Made by a program: the position numbers and the translations under genes. This document shows positions 24,427 to 34,210 of a DNA stretch of 64,000 nucleotides, piece after piece (position 1 is the stretch's first letter; every line of letters starts with the position of its first letter). The stretch spans positions 8,357-72,356 of the forward strand of contig DMCY01000028.1 of NCBI GenBank assembly GCA_003451675.1, read 5' to 3'. The notes beneath the pieces were generated by a model that was not told the origin of the DNA, ran no database searches, and saw only the letters and a list, made by a program, of their open reading frames with translations. Origin of the DNA: Candidatus Atribacteria bacterium (GTDB taxonomy: Bacteria; Atribacterota; JS1; SB-45; 34-128).

Positions 24427-26109
24427 ATGTTTTTACCCACTACCAGAGCAGAGATGAAAAAATTATTCTGGGGTAGACTGGATGTAATTATTGTAACCGG
24501 GGATACTTATATAGACAGTCCTTACATCGGAGCAGCAGTTATAGGAAAGGTGCTTCAGGCGGCAGGATATAAGGTGGGAATTATTGCCCAGCCAGATACA
24601 GAGAGCGAGAAAGATATCACCAGACTGGGAGAGCCTACTCTCTTCTGGGGAGTCACTGCCGGTTCGGTAGATTCAATGGTGACTAATTATACTGCCCTTA
24701 AGAAGAAGAGGAGGAAAGATGATTTCACTCCCGGCGGTAAGAATACCAAGAGGCCTGATCGGGCGACTATAGTCTATTCTAATCTAATAAGAAAATATTT
24801 TAAAAATACCAGACCAATCGTCCTGGGAGGGATAGAAGCAAGCCTGCGCCGAATAGCCCATTATGATTATTGGGATAATAAAATAAGAAGAGCGATACTT
24901 TTTGATGCCAAGGCCGATATTTTGGTCTATGGTATGGCAGAAAAGTCTGTTTTGAAGTTAGCCCGCAATTTAAAAACCGGCAAGGACTGGAAAGATATCA
25001 GAGGAACATGCTACATCTCTCCTCACCCTAAAGAAGAATATACAATGCTCCCTTCTTATCAAGAAGTTAAAGGAGATAAGAAAAAATTTATCTCTATGTT
25101 CCGTACTTTTTATTTAAATAATGACCCTCTGACTGCCAAAGGATTGTGTCAGCAGCAGGATAGCAGATATTTAATTCAAAATCCCCCTACCTATCCTCTT
25201 ACCCAAAAGGAACTGGACAAGATTCATGATTTACCCTATGAAAGAGAAGTTCATCCCTATTATAGAAAGAGGGGTGAGGTAAAGGCCCTGGAGACTATAA
25301 AATTTTCTATCACTACTCACCGTGGCTGTTATGGGGAATGTAATTTTTGTTCCATAACCGTCCATCAGGGGAGGGCTATCCAGGGAAGAAGCGAAAAATC
25401 TATCTTAAGAGAAGCAAAATTATTGACCAGGTTGAAGGATTTTAAAGGATATATTTTAGATGTGGGCGGACCCACGGCCAATATGTACGGAATAGAATGT
25501 CGCAAGAAATTAAAGTTGGGAAGCTGTACTAATAAGAGATGCCTGTATCCGCAGTTTTGCCCAAGCCTAAAGATAAGCCATAAAAGACAGATGGAAATTT
25601 TAAAGAAGATAAGGCAGATTGAGGGGATAAAAAAGGTTTTTGTTGCCTCAGGGATACGCTATGATATGATCTTGTGTGACCAAAAATATGGAGAAAAGTA
25701 TTTACTCGAATTAATTAAGTATCACATCTCAGGTCAGCTTAAAATTGCTCCTGAACATACGGAAAATAATGTATTGGAAAAGATGGGCAAACCTGACCGG
25801 GGATATCTAAAAAGATTTAGAGATAAATTTTTACAGATAAATAAAGAACAGAGAAAGAGACAATTTTTAACCTATTATCTAATAGCAGCTCATCCGGGTT
25901 GCAGAGAAGAAGATATGTGTAGATTAAAAGAATACACTTCTAAAGAATTAAAGCTCAACCCCGAACAAGTCCAGATATTTACCCCCACTCCTTCTACCTA
26001 TTCTACTCTGATGTATTATATCGAAATAGACCCTTTTACCGGAAATGAAATTTATGTGGAGAAGAATTTAAAAAAGAAAAGCAGACAAAAGGAAATTGTG
26101 ATAAAATAA
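24427..26109 (+). CDS. ygiQ: YgiQ-family radical SAM protein
   Basis: The 560-aa protein matches the YgiQ family (UPF0313). It has an N-terminal cobalamin-like domain (MFLPTTRAEMKKLFWGRLDV; VILGGIEASLRRIAHYDYW region) and a radical SAM core with C301-x3-C305-x2-C308 (HRGCYGECNFCSITVHQGRA). Further family stretches are GSCTNKRCLYPQFCPSLK, ISGQLKIAPEHTE and TYYLIAAHPGC. The substrate is unknown across the family. Its ribosome-binding site abuts a tetranucleotide repeat. The extra C-terminal domain of enterobacterial members is shortened here. Confidence 0.9.
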   Translation: MFLPTTRAEMKKLFWGRLDVIIVTGDTYIDSPYIGAAVIGKVLQAAGYKVGIIAQPDTESEKDITRLGEPTLFWGVTAGSVDSMVTNYTALKKKRRKDDFTPGGKNTKRPDRATIVYSNLIRKYFKNTRPIVLGGIEASLRRIAHYDYWDNKIRRAILFDAKADILVYGMAEKSVLKLARNLKTGKDWKDIRGTCYISPHPKEEYTMLPSYQEVKGDKKKFISMFRTFYLNNDPLTAKGLCQQQDSRYLIQNPPTYPLTQKELDKIHDLPYEREVHPYYRKRGEVKALETIKFSITTHRGCYGECNFCSITVHQGRAIQGRSEKSILREAKLLTRLKDFKGYILDVGGPTANMYGIECRKKLKLGSCTNKRCLYPQFCPSLKISHKRQMEILKKIRQIEGIKKVFVASGIRYDMILCDQKYGEKYLLELIKYHISGQLKIAPEHTENNVLEKMGKPDRGYLKRFRDKFLQINKEQRKRQFLTYYLIAAHPGCREEDMCRLKEYTSKELKLNPEQVQIFTPTPSTYSTLMYYIEIDPFTGNEIYVEKNLKKKSRQKEIVIK

Positions 26110-26350
26110 TAGGAAAAGAATTTATAGATTATAAAAATTTATCTAATATAATATATATCAATTCAATTGAAAAAATATTGTACAGTATCTAAAGTTAAAA
26201 ATAGAAGGAAGTTGCGCAGTTAATAAAAATAAATTATAAAAATAATGTAAAATGAAAGAATAGTAATATAAATTGGATAAACATAAATTGAGTGCCAGGT
26301 GGATTTCTAAGTTTAATTAAAAATAATGTAATAGAGAGGTGTGTTGCTTT
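26110..26350. other. AT-rich spacer upstream of the exporter operon
   Basis: No gene is seen. The sequence is very AT-rich and includes TTATCTAATATAATATATATC, which could host a promoter for the exporter operon, but no -35/-10 pair is decisive. Confidence 0.4.
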
Positions 26351-27421
26351 GTGATTAAACATATAGCAAGGGGGACAATATTATTTCTGGTCATATTTTT
26401 TATTATTTCCGGTGGATTGTTCGCTGCAGAACCGAAAGAGATGAATCTTAGCCAGGCAATAAATTTAGCTTTAGAGAATAATTTTAATTTAAAGATAGCT
26501 AATTTAGATTTAGAAAATGCCCAAATAGATTATGAAAAGACTAAGGCAAATAACCTGCTCACCGAATCGCGCTACATAGAATTACAGGGAGATTTAGGAC
26601 TGCTTCAGGCAAAGGATAATTATACCCAGACCAGAAATCAGGTAATTATCGATGTGGTACAAAAATATCTTCAATTAAATCAAGCTAAAAAAAATATTAC
26701 CACTAAGAGCAAAGAAGCAGAATTGGAGAGAAATTTATTGGAGGAAGTTAGAGCACAGGTTAAAGCCGGGCACAAAGGAAGTTTAGATCTTCTTCGGCAG
26801 GAAAACAGATACCATAACACTGTCTTTGATTTAGAAAAAGCCAATGATGATTACCACCAATCTTTTAGAGAGTTTAAATTAGAATTAGGATTGAATAATC
26901 AAGAAGAAGAATTTAATTTGGTCGAGGTAAATTACCCCGAAATATGGAAGATAGGTGAAGAAGAAGCTCTAAAAATGGCCATTGAGAATAGTTTTATTTT
27001 AGAATTACGGAAAAGGCAAATAGAATTGGCTAAAGTTGATTTAGAGAGGGCTGAGGTAGCCGCAAGTCCAGAATTAGATTTACGAAAACTTAAAAATAAT
27101 ATAGAATTAGCTAATTTAAGTTTTAATAAAACTCAAAAAGAATTAGATAATTCAATTAGAAAACAATTTTATACTTATAAGCAGACTGTCAATAGTTTAG
27201 ATTTAAGCCAACAAAACCTGAATCAGGCTAAGGAAAATAATAGTATTATAATCGATCAGGTAAAAGCGGGTCTTAAAACTAAAAATGATCTTTTATCTGC
27301 AGAAATAAGTTTATTGCAGGCAGAGTATAATTTAAATTCAGCCATCCTCAATTACTACATGAATAAATTAACCATGCAGAAATTGATAGGGCAGAAGATT
27401 CAAGAGGGAGAGATTAAATGA
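26351..27421 (+). CDS. TolC-like outer-membrane efflux protein 1
   Basis: The protein has an N-terminal signal segment (GTILFLVIFFIISGGLFAAE) followed by two TolC-type repeats of long coiled-coil helices (MNLSQAINLALENNFNLKIA at about 30-50; EEALKMAIENSFILELRKRQ further on; QVKAGLKTKNDLLSAEISLL near the end). At about 355 aa it is shorter than classical TolC (about 430-470). The GTG at 26351 gives good spacing from GAGAGG; an in-frame GTG at 26339 overlaps that site. It overlaps the next gene by ATGA. Confidence 0.8.
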   Translation: MIKHIARGTILFLVIFFIISGGLFAAEPKEMNLSQAINLALENNFNLKIANLDLENAQIDYEKTKANNLLTESRYIELQGDLGLLQAKDNYTQTRNQVIIDVVQKYLQLNQAKKNITTKSKEAELERNLLEEVRAQVKAGHKGSLDLLRQENRYHNTVFDLEKANDDYHQSFREFKLELGLNNQEEEFNLVEVNYPEIWKIGEEEALKMAIENSFILELRKRQIELAKVDLERAEVAASPELDLRKLKNNIELANLSFNKTQKELDNSIRKQFYTYKQTVNSLDLSQQNLNQAKENNSIIIDQVKAGLKTKNDLLSAEISLLQAEYNLNSAILNYYMNKLTMQKLIGQKIQEGEIK

Positions 27422-28869
27422 ACCGGAGGATTAGAAAAAATAACTCATTTTTTATTTTATGTTTAATAATATTCACAAGTTTTATATTTACCGGAGCGAA
27501 TGTCCAAGCCAAAGAGATTTCTTTAGAAGAAGCTCTTAATTGGGGAATTAAAAATAATTCTTCAATTAAAGAAATAAAAGACAGTATTGAAACTATAGAA
27601 AGAAGTTTAAATTTAATTGATACTGAATACGGTTTTAAAACAAAGATTAGCGCTAACCCGATTATTGCCGGTGGTTTCGAAAAACAGACTAACGATAACT
27701 CAAATGGTGTTGATGAGGGAGGTACCACTTCCGGAAGCAGCAGTAATCCTAAAATTAGTTTAAAAACTACGAAATTATTTCCTAACGGAATAATCCTTCA
27801 ATCGGAAATTTCCTTAAAAGAGGAAGACTGGTTTGATCTGGAAAAGCTTTCGGAAGGACCTAATAGCACTTTTAGCGCAACCAAAAGCCTCTATCCTATA
27901 CTTCCCATCAAATCAGAACAGGAAAAATATTTAGCTTCTAATAACTTGCTTAAAGCCAGGGAAAATCTAACCTGGCAGCAAGAATACAAAAAAATAGAAT
28001 TTTTAGAATCTTATCTTAATCTTTTACGCCTGCAGGAAAGATTATCTTTAGCTAAAACCAATTTTCAGTATGCTCAAGATGATTTAAGCAAGATATTAAA
28101 AAAAATTGAGATTGGAGAAGCAGGAGAAAGACAGGAAATAGAAGCAAAGATCGCTTTGAAAAAAGCAGAGATAAATTTTTTACAAGCTCAAAATACTTTT
28201 CTTCAACAAAAGAACAGATGGTATTTGAATCTAAATTTACCGGAAGAAACCGAAGTAGCTCTAGAGGAAGATTCGCCTTTTTTAGAAGAGATTATAAAAT
28301 GGGCTGATTCTTTAGAATTTAATTTAAAAGAAGAAGAGTTAATGGAGTTAGCAGTAGATAACTACTATCGAATTAGAAATATTCTCCTGGATCAAGATAG
28401 CTCTCAAAAAGAAGCAGAATGGAATTTGGCTAAAAATAAACCACAGGTTGATTTATTTGGCGCTTATAGCAACAAGGATAATAGTTGGGGAATTGGAATT
28501 GAATTAAGTTACGATATCTCCGATGGAGGAAAACAAAAGATAGAAGACGAAGGATATCAAGCGAAATTAGAAAATTTAAAGGATGATTATTTACAAATAG
28601 TCTCTGAGTTGAAATTAGAATTATATGATCTAATCAATCAGCAAGAAATAAATAATTTAAACTTAGAAGAAAAATTAATGTCCTGGGAAAAAGCTAAATT
28701 AGAGGAGGAATCTTATCAAATGCAACTTAAACAGGGTCTTATTAGTGATAGTGAATTTCAGTACAAGATGCTTGGTTGGCAGGAATCAGAAATAAATCTT
28801 AAATCTGCTAAAGATGAGATTTTAATAAATAAATTACGTATAGCTCAATTTTTAGGGTTCAGAAAATAG
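27418..28869 (+). CDS. TolC-like outer-membrane efflux protein 2
   Basis: The 483-aa outer membrane efflux family protein has a signal peptide (NSFFILCLIIFTSFIFTGAN) and two OEP repeats (ISLEEALNWGIKNNSSIKEI; EEELMELAVDNYYRIRNILL) with heptad-rich helices and LKQGLISDSEFQYKMLGWQE. It is of full TolC length. Its start ATG overlaps the stop of the previous TolC-like gene by four bases, implying coupled translation. Two different TolC-like proteins before one adaptor could form a mixed trimer or serve alternative exits. Confidence 0.82.
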   Translation: MNRRIRKNNSFFILCLIIFTSFIFTGANVQAKEISLEEALNWGIKNNSSIKEIKDSIETIERSLNLIDTEYGFKTKISANPIIAGGFEKQTNDNSNGVDEGGTTSGSSSNPKISLKTTKLFPNGIILQSEISLKEEDWFDLEKLSEGPNSTFSATKSLYPILPIKSEQEKYLASNNLLKARENLTWQQEYKKIEFLESYLNLLRLQERLSLAKTNFQYAQDDLSKILKKIEIGEAGERQEIEAKIALKKAEINFLQAQNTFLQQKNRWYLNLNLPEETEVALEEDSPFLEEIIKWADSLEFNLKEEELMELAVDNYYRIRNILLDQDSSQKEAEWNLAKNKPQVDLFGAYSNKDNSWGIGIELSYDISDGGKQKIEDEGYQAKLENLKDDYLQIVSELKLELYDLINQQEINNLNLEEKLMSWEKAKLEEESYQMQLKQGLISDSEFQYKMLGWQESEINLKSAKDEILINKLRIAQFLGFRK

Positions 28870-28895
28870 CGGTTAAAATTAAGGAGTAAAAAAAG

Positions 28896-29948
28896 ATGAA
28901 GAAGAAATGGCTAATTATCGGGGCAATTATTATTGTAGTAATTATTGCTCTTTTTATCGGGAGCAGGTTTTTAAATAGAGCAAGTGAAGAAGAATTAACT
29001 GAACAAAATATTAATATCAATATTACCCCTCAGATGATTACATCTGTAGAACGAGGGGATCTTAAAAAGACGGTTTCTACCAGTGGTTACCTGCAGGCAG
29101 CCGATGAAAAAGCTCTCATTTTTAGTCTGAACGGAGAAATTGAAGAAGTCTTAATCAGTGAGGGTAAGAGAGTTACAGAGGGAGAAGTATTGGTGCGATT
29201 AGAGAAAAGTCAGCAAGAATATAATTATTTAAAAGCAAAAAATACTTTTGAATTAATTAAAACGAGTGGTTCGGAAAGTGAAATAAACGAACAAGAGCTA
29301 AATTTTCAAATTGCTAAGAAAAATTTAGAAGATACCACTCTTAAAGCCCCATTTTGCGGTTTGATTACTGATGTTTCCGTTAAGCCAGGTGATTTTATCG
29401 GTTCAGGAAACGAAGTAGCCTATATAATTGATGACAGCAGTTACGAAATAGAAGTTGCAGTTAATGAGATTGATAGTTTAGAAATAAAAGTAGGGCAGGA
29501 GGCAATTATTATCCTGGATGCCTTTCCGGGGAGAGAATTTTCGGGAAGGGTAAAGGAGATTCATAATTACACTCAAAATGTAAACGGAGTAGTTACTCTT
29601 CCGGTTACAGTGCAGTTAGATAAGGCAGACAAACAGTTTAAGCCCGGTTTTTCCGCTTTAGTGGAAATTATTATTGGTAGGGCGGAAGGCAAATTATTGG
29701 TTCCCATTAGCGCAATCCTTGACCGAAAAGGGCAGCAGACGGTAGTTAAAGTGGTGGATAATAAGCCGGTGTTTACTCCGGTAAAGGCGGGATTTAGCGA
29801 TGGAGTTTATACTGCAATCGAAGAGGGATTAGCTGAGGGTGAAGAGATAGTGATAAATGTTTATGAATTTGCTAAAGCAGGTTCTAAAAATAATAGTACG
29901 CAAGGTGGTGCCCCCGGGATGGGTGGATTTATGAGGCCAAAAAAATAA
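28896..29948 (+). CDS. MacA/HlyD-type periplasmic adaptor
   Basis: The 350-aa adaptor has an N-terminal anchor (KKKWLIIGAIIIVVIIALFIGS), a lipoyl-like half motif (EKALIFSLNGEIEEVLISEG) and its partner (LKAPFCGLITDVSVKPGDFI). A short helical hairpin lies between them (LKAKNTFELIKTSGSESEIN). Beta-barrel and membrane-proximal domains follow (VGQEAIIILDAFPGREFSGR; LLVPISAILDRKGQQTVVKV). A Gly/Met-rich tail ends the protein. The hairpin is much shorter than in E. coli MacA, which matches long TolC partners. It bridges the MacB pair to TolC. Confidence 0.88.
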   Translation: MKKKWLIIGAIIIVVIIALFIGSRFLNRASEEELTEQNININITPQMITSVERGDLKKTVSTSGYLQAADEKALIFSLNGEIEEVLISEGKRVTEGEVLVRLEKSQQEYNYLKAKNTFELIKTSGSESEINEQELNFQIAKKNLEDTTLKAPFCGLITDVSVKPGDFIGSGNEVAYIIDDSSYEIEVAVNEIDSLEIKVGQEAIIILDAFPGREFSGRVKEIHNYTQNVNGVVTLPVTVQLDKADKQFKPGFSALVEIIIGRAEGKLLVPISAILDRKGQQTVVKVVDNKPVFTPVKAGFSDGVYTAIEEGLAEGEEIVINVYEFAKAGSKNNSTQGGAPGMGGFMRPKK

Positions 29949-29999
29949 GTAAAGATTAGGAAAAAAAGATTAGGAAAATAATATAAAGGCAATATCTAA

Positions 30000-30677
30000 A
30001 TGTTAGAAATAAAAAAAATAAAAAAAATATACCAGATGGGAAAAGTAAAAGTAGAGGCTTTAAGAGGGGTCTCTTTTTATATTGATAAAGGAGAATTTGT
30101 AGCCATTATGGGTCCTTCCGGTTCCGGTAAATCTACTTTGATGCATATTATCGGTTGTCTTGATCAACCTACAGAGGGTAGTTTTATAATCGGAGGAAAA
30201 GACGTGAGCAAACTGAATGACGATAGATTGGCCGAGATCCGCAATAAAAGGATTGGTTTTGTTTTCCAGCAGTTTAACCTCTTGTCTCGAACCAGTATTT
30301 TGCATAATGTGGAAATCCCTCTTATTTACGCAGGACAAAAGAGTAAGCAGAGAAGAAAATTAGCTATGCAGGTATTAGAGAGTGTTGGTTTAGGTGATAG
30401 AGTAAAACATAAGCCTAATGAGATATCAGGCGGAGAAAAACAAAGAGCTGCTATTGCCCGGGCATTAGTTAATGATCCACTAATTATTTTAGCTGATGAA
30501 CCGACTGGAAATTTGGATACTAAAACCGGGAGTGAGATTATGGATATATTTGATAAGTTACACCAACAAGGACATACTGTTATTATGGTAACTCATGAGG
30601 CAGAAATTGCCAGATATGCCCGAAGAATTATTCATTTACGTGATGGTTTAATTGAAAAGGATGAGGTAAAGACATGA
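30000..30677 (+). CDS. MacB-type ABC exporter ATPase
   Basis: The 225-aa ATPase has Walker A GPSGSGKST, Q-loop VFQQFNLLSRTSILHNVEIP, signature ISGGEKQRAAIARALV and Walker B IILADEPTGNLD. It overlaps the permease by four bases (ATGA). It is split from its membrane domain, unlike E. coli MacB where they are fused. Confidence 0.93.
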   Translation: MLEIKKIKKIYQMGKVKVEALRGVSFYIDKGEFVAIMGPSGSGKSTLMHIIGCLDQPTEGSFIIGGKDVSKLNDDRLAEIRNKRIGFVFQQFNLLSRTSILHNVEIPLIYAGQKSKQRRKLAMQVLESVGLGDRVKHKPNEISGGEKQRAAIARALVNDPLIILADEPTGNLDTKTGSEIMDIFDKLHQQGHTVIMVTHEAEIARYARRIIHLRDGLIEKDEVKT

Positions 30678-31891
30678 TTTTTGAAATTATAAAATTGGCA
30701 ATTGAAAGTTTAAAAGCAAATAAACTGCGCACCTTTCTTTCTATGCTGGGAATAATTATTGGAGTTGGAGCAGTTATTGCTATTGTTTCTATTGGTTCCG
30801 GAGCTCGAGAGCAGATTACTGCACAAATATCTGATTTGGGCTCTAATGTCGTAAATATTTTACCCGGGACCAGCAAAGGATGGGGAGGCAAAATTAGTGT
30901 AAGTTCAACTGAGGTATTTACCATAGAATTAGCTGATTATATTGAGGAAGTGAGCCCCTCGGTAAAGAGAGTGGTACCTATTTCCCAGGGTTCGGGCTTA
31001 TTAATAAAAGGGAATTTTAATATTCAAACTACTATTATCGGAACAAATGCTGATTATCAGGATATAAATAATTATAATCTGGCTCTGGGGCAATTTATAA
31101 ATGAAGGTGATCTTGAGACCAGCCGGAATATTATAGTATTAGGCTCGGAATTAGCTGAAGAATTGTTTGGCAATAATAATCCCCTGGGAGAGAAGATTAA
31201 ATTATCCTATCAAAAAAGAGATTATCTTTTTACGGTAATTGGGGTAATGGAAGAAAAAGGAAAGGGATTAACTGGCAATCTTAATGACCAGGCCTATATA
31301 CCTATTACCACCTTTATGAAAAAACTTTCTAATTCCCGATTTGTTTCTTATTATATGGCTCAGGCAAACTCTAGTAATGAAGCTTCAGCTGCCGTGGGAG
31401 AAATAGAATATTTTTTAATAAAATATCTGGATGATGAGGAGCAAGAAAAATTCAACCTGTTCAGTCAAGACCAAATTTTAGATACTATCAGTTCGGTTAC
31501 CGCCTCTCTAAGTTTAATGTTGGGAGGAATTGCTGCTATATCCCTGCTGGTAGGGGGGATAGGGATTATGAACATTATGCTGGTATCGGTAACCGAGAGG
31601 ACCAGAGAGATAGGAATTCGTAAGGCTTTGGGAGCAAAGAATAAAAATATTATGAGCCAGTTTCTTATCGAAGCTTTGAGTTTAAGCGGAATGGGAGGGC
31701 TGATTGGTATTTTTTTCGGTTGGTTAGGAGCCTATCTTATTGCCCAAGCGGGGAAATGGCCTTTAGTAGTTTCTCCTATCTCTGTTTTACTAGCTTTTGG
31801 TTTTGCATTAATTATCGGTCTTTTCTTCGGTCTCTACCCCGCCATGAAAGCTGCTAAGATGGATCCTGTCGACGCCCTCCGATACGAATAA
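30674..31891 (+). CDS. MacB-type ABC exporter permease
   Basis: The 405-aa permease has an N-terminal helix (KLRTFLSMLGIIIGVGAVIA), a MacB periplasmic core (about 45-270), and three C-terminal helices starting LMLGGIAAISLLVGGIGIMN. The ERTREIGIRKALGAKNKNI coupling motif and the end YPAMKAAKMDPVDALRYE are textbook for the family. It completes a MacAB-TolC-like exporter that could secrete peptides, lipids or drugs. Confidence 0.93.
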   Translation: MIFEIIKLAIESLKANKLRTFLSMLGIIIGVGAVIAIVSIGSGAREQITAQISDLGSNVVNILPGTSKGWGGKISVSSTEVFTIELADYIEEVSPSVKRVVPISQGSGLLIKGNFNIQTTIIGTNADYQDINNYNLALGQFINEGDLETSRNIIVLGSELAEELFGNNNPLGEKIKLSYQKRDYLFTVIGVMEEKGKGLTGNLNDQAYIPITTFMKKLSNSRFVSYYMAQANSSNEASAAVGEIEYFLIKYLDDEEQEKFNLFSQDQILDTISSVTASLSLMLGGIAAISLLVGGIGIMNIMLVSVTERTREIGIRKALGAKNKNIMSQFLIEALSLSGMGGLIGIFFGWLGAYLIAQAGKWPLVVSPISVLLAFGFALIIGLFFGLYPAMKAAKMDPVDALRYE

Positions 31892-31981
31892 AAACACACC
31901 AGGGGACGGTCCTCTGTCAGGTTTTTAACAAGCTAATGAAGATGATAAAACCTGACAGAGGACCGTCCCCTGGTGTGTTTT
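31891..31981. repeat. Perfect 35-bp inverted repeat after the exporter operon
   Basis: The left arm (31891-31925) begins AAAACACACCAGGGGACGG and the right arm (31947-31981) is its exact complement, ending in GTGTGTTTT, with a 21-base loop. Each arm contains the ACAGAGGACCGTCCCCTG-type core found singly at 34148-34166, 36600-36620 and 37091-37110. It probably terminates transcription, but perfect 35-base arms suggest recent origin as a repeat. Confidence 0.9.
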
Positions 31982-32065
31982 GCAAAAAAATAAAAAAATT
32001 TTAAATAAAAAAAAGGATTTTTAAGATACTCTATCGAATATAGAATATAACATAGAATATAGAAA

Positions 32066-32092
32066 TGTGACCGGGAATAATCCTTGGTCACA
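32066..32092 (+). other. Hairpin in the 5'-nucleotidase leader
   Basis: TGTGACC and GGTCACA flank GGGAATAATCCTT, giving a stem with a possible inner GGA/TCC extension, 33 bases before the gene. Upstream lie repeated GAATATAGA units (32037-32064). There is no T-run; a leader regulatory element is possible. Confidence 0.4.
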
Positions 32093-32124
32093 AAAATAAA
32101 AAATATAAAAGGAGGATTTTAGAA

Positions 32125-34071
32125 ATGAAAAGACAGTTCAAAGTATTTTCAATTTTACTGACCTTGACCTTGGTTTTTGGCTTACTTTTCTCGTATGTTT
32201 CAGCCGCAGATACTACCACTATTACTATTTTAGGAACTGCGGATTTGCATGGACGTATTTATCCTCATGATTACGCTACCGATACTGTAGATTCAGATGC
32301 TGGATTGGCCAAAATTGCAACTCTGGTAAAACAGGAAAGAGCTATCGCTCCTGATGCGATTCTAATTGATTGTGGAGATACCGTTCAGGACAATAGTGCA
32401 GACTTATTTAACGATTTACCTATTCATCCTATGATTGATTGTTTGAACACCCTTGATTATGATGTATGGGTTATCGGAAACCATGAGTTTAATTATGAGA
32501 AAGCTTTTTTAGAAAAAAATGTGGCTACTTTTAAAAATTCTGTTTTATCTGCCAATATCTTAAAGACTGATGGCACCTATTTTGTTAAACCTTACGAGAT
32601 TTTTGAGCGGGAAGGAGTAAGAATTGCAGTTATCGGCTTGCTTCCCCCCGAAGTACCTCGATGGGAAGCGAGTGCTCCGGAACACTTTGAGGGTTTAACT
32701 TTCTCTGGAACTTTAGAGTCAGCTAAAAAAGTAATAGGAGAATTGGAAGGGCAGTATGATGTTTTGATAGGTGCTTTTCATCTTGGCCCAAAAGGACAAT
32801 ACGATTATGAAGGAGCCATAGATATTGCTGAAGCTTGTCCGGAATTTTCGGTAATCTTTTGCGGACATGCCCATTCAAAATATAATGAAGTGATAAATGG
32901 AGCATACGTGATTGAGCCAGGAAAGTGGGGATGGGCTTTAGCTAAAGCAGTAATCAAGATGGAAAAATCCGGAGATAAATGGGAAGTAGCTGAAGTAACT
33001 ACTGAAAATATTGAAACGAAAAAAATAGATGTTGATCCGGAAATTTCAGAAAAATTTAAATTTGTGCATGATGAATCGGTTGCGGATGCCAATATTGTAG
33101 TGGGAGAGATTACCGCTGATTTTATTGACTCCCCTGATTATATCACCGGAGAAGCTAAAATAACCACTATGCCCACTGCCCAGTTGGAAGATACATCAGT
33201 GATTGACTTAATCAATGAAGTGCAGATGTTCTATACCGAAGCAGATGTTTCTTCGGCAGCACTATTTACTTTTGGTTCAAATTTGCTAAAAGGCCCCTTC
33301 CTCAAGAAAGATGTTGCCTTTATTTATAAATATCCCAACACCTTGGTGGGGACAAAGATTACCGGTGCAAACTTGAAAAAGTATATGGAATGGTCTGCCA
33401 GTTATTACAACACTTGGAAAGAAGGAGATATTACCATCAGTTTCAATCCCGAAATTCGCGGATATAACTATGATATGTTCTCCGGGATGACTTACGAGAT
33501 TAATCTTTCTAAACCAGCAGGAGAACGAGTAGAAAACATACTTGTAAATGGTCTGCCGCTTGTTGATAATAATATTTATCGTTTAGCACTAAATAATTAT
33601 CGTTTTGGAACTTTGCTGAAATTAGGATTGGTAACTATGGATGATAGATATTATGACTCCTACGAGATTATGCAGGATGCCGGCAGAATTAGGGCAATGA
33701 TTGTAAAATATGTTCAAGAAGAAAAAGATGGGGTATTAGCTCCCACAGTTGATAACAACTGGAAGATAACCGGGGTTGACCTTGAATCTCCTTTTAAAGA
33801 AGTAATTTTCGATATGGTAAGAAAAGGAGAGTTATCTATTCCGACTTCCGAAGATGGTAGAACATTAAATGTAAAAGCACTGAATGTTTTCGAACTCATC
33901 GACGAAGGAGTATTGAAAGTTTCTACTTACCTGGTACAAAAAGGTGATAACTTATGGGCAATTGCTCAAAAATACGGTCTTACCTGGGAAGAATTAAATA
34001 AGATTAATGACTTAGAAAATCCCAGATTACTTCTCCCCGGACAAACTATCTTAATTCCTGCTCTACCCTAA
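32125..34071 (+). CDS. 5'-nucleotidase/UshA-family exported enzyme with LysM domain
   Basis: The 648-aa exported protein has a signal peptide (FSILLTLTLVFGLLFSYVSAA) and a metallophosphatase domain (ILGTADLHGRIYPHDY; IDCGDTVQDNS; VIGNHEFNYEKAF; CGHAHSKYNEV). A 5'-nucleotidase C-terminal domain follows (about 330-500), and then a C-terminal LysM (YLVQKGDNLWAIAQKYGLTW at about 604-623). Family members hydrolyse nucleotides, nucleotide sugars or 2',3'-cyclic nucleotides outside the cytoplasm. LysM would tether it to peptidoglycan. A related gene without LysM is at 52764. Confidence 0.88.
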   Translation: MKRQFKVFSILLTLTLVFGLLFSYVSAADTTTITILGTADLHGRIYPHDYATDTVDSDAGLAKIATLVKQERAIAPDAILIDCGDTVQDNSADLFNDLPIHPMIDCLNTLDYDVWVIGNHEFNYEKAFLEKNVATFKNSVLSANILKTDGTYFVKPYEIFEREGVRIAVIGLLPPEVPRWEASAPEHFEGLTFSGTLESAKKVIGELEGQYDVLIGAFHLGPKGQYDYEGAIDIAEACPEFSVIFCGHAHSKYNEVINGAYVIEPGKWGWALAKAVIKMEKSGDKWEVAEVTTENIETKKIDVDPEISEKFKFVHDESVADANIVVGEITADFIDSPDYITGEAKITTMPTAQLEDTSVIDLINEVQMFYTEADVSSAALFTFGSNLLKGPFLKKDVAFIYKYPNTLVGTKITGANLKKYMEWSASYYNTWKEGDITISFNPEIRGYNYDMFSGMTYEINLSKPAGERVENILVNGLPLVDNNIYRLALNNYRFGTLLKLGLVTMDDRYYDSYEIMQDAGRIRAMIVKYVQEEKDGVLAPTVDNNWKITGVDLESPFKEVIFDMVRKGELSIPTSEDGRTLNVKALNVFELIDEGVLKVSTYLVQKGDNLWAIAQKYGLTWEELNKINDLENPRLLLPGQTILIPALP

Positions 34072-34094
34072 AAAATGAAAATTTAGTTTAAATT

Positions 34095-34138
34095 CAAAAA
34101 CCCTATCGCCGCTGTTATAGGTGGCGGTAGGGTTTTTG
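34095..34138 (+). terminator. Rho-independent terminator of the LysM nucleotidase
   Basis: CAAAAACCCTATCGCCGC pairs with GTGGCGGTAGGGTTTTTG around TGTTATAG, with G-T wobble, and ends in a T-run. It sits 23 bases after the stop codon. Confidence 0.88.
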
Positions 34139-34141
34139 ACT

Positions 34142-34172
34142 AAATAATACAGGGGACGGTTCTCTGTATTAC
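34142..34172. repeat. Single unit of the ACAGGGGACGGTTCTCTGT palindrome
   Basis: AATACAGGGGACGGTTCTCTGTATT is a near-palindrome related to the arms of the 31891-31981 repeat, placed between a terminator and the DUF2207 gene. Confidence 0.7.
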
Positions 34173-34210
34173 TCCGTATCAACTTAAAAGAGATTAAGGG
34201 GGCGGTTAAA

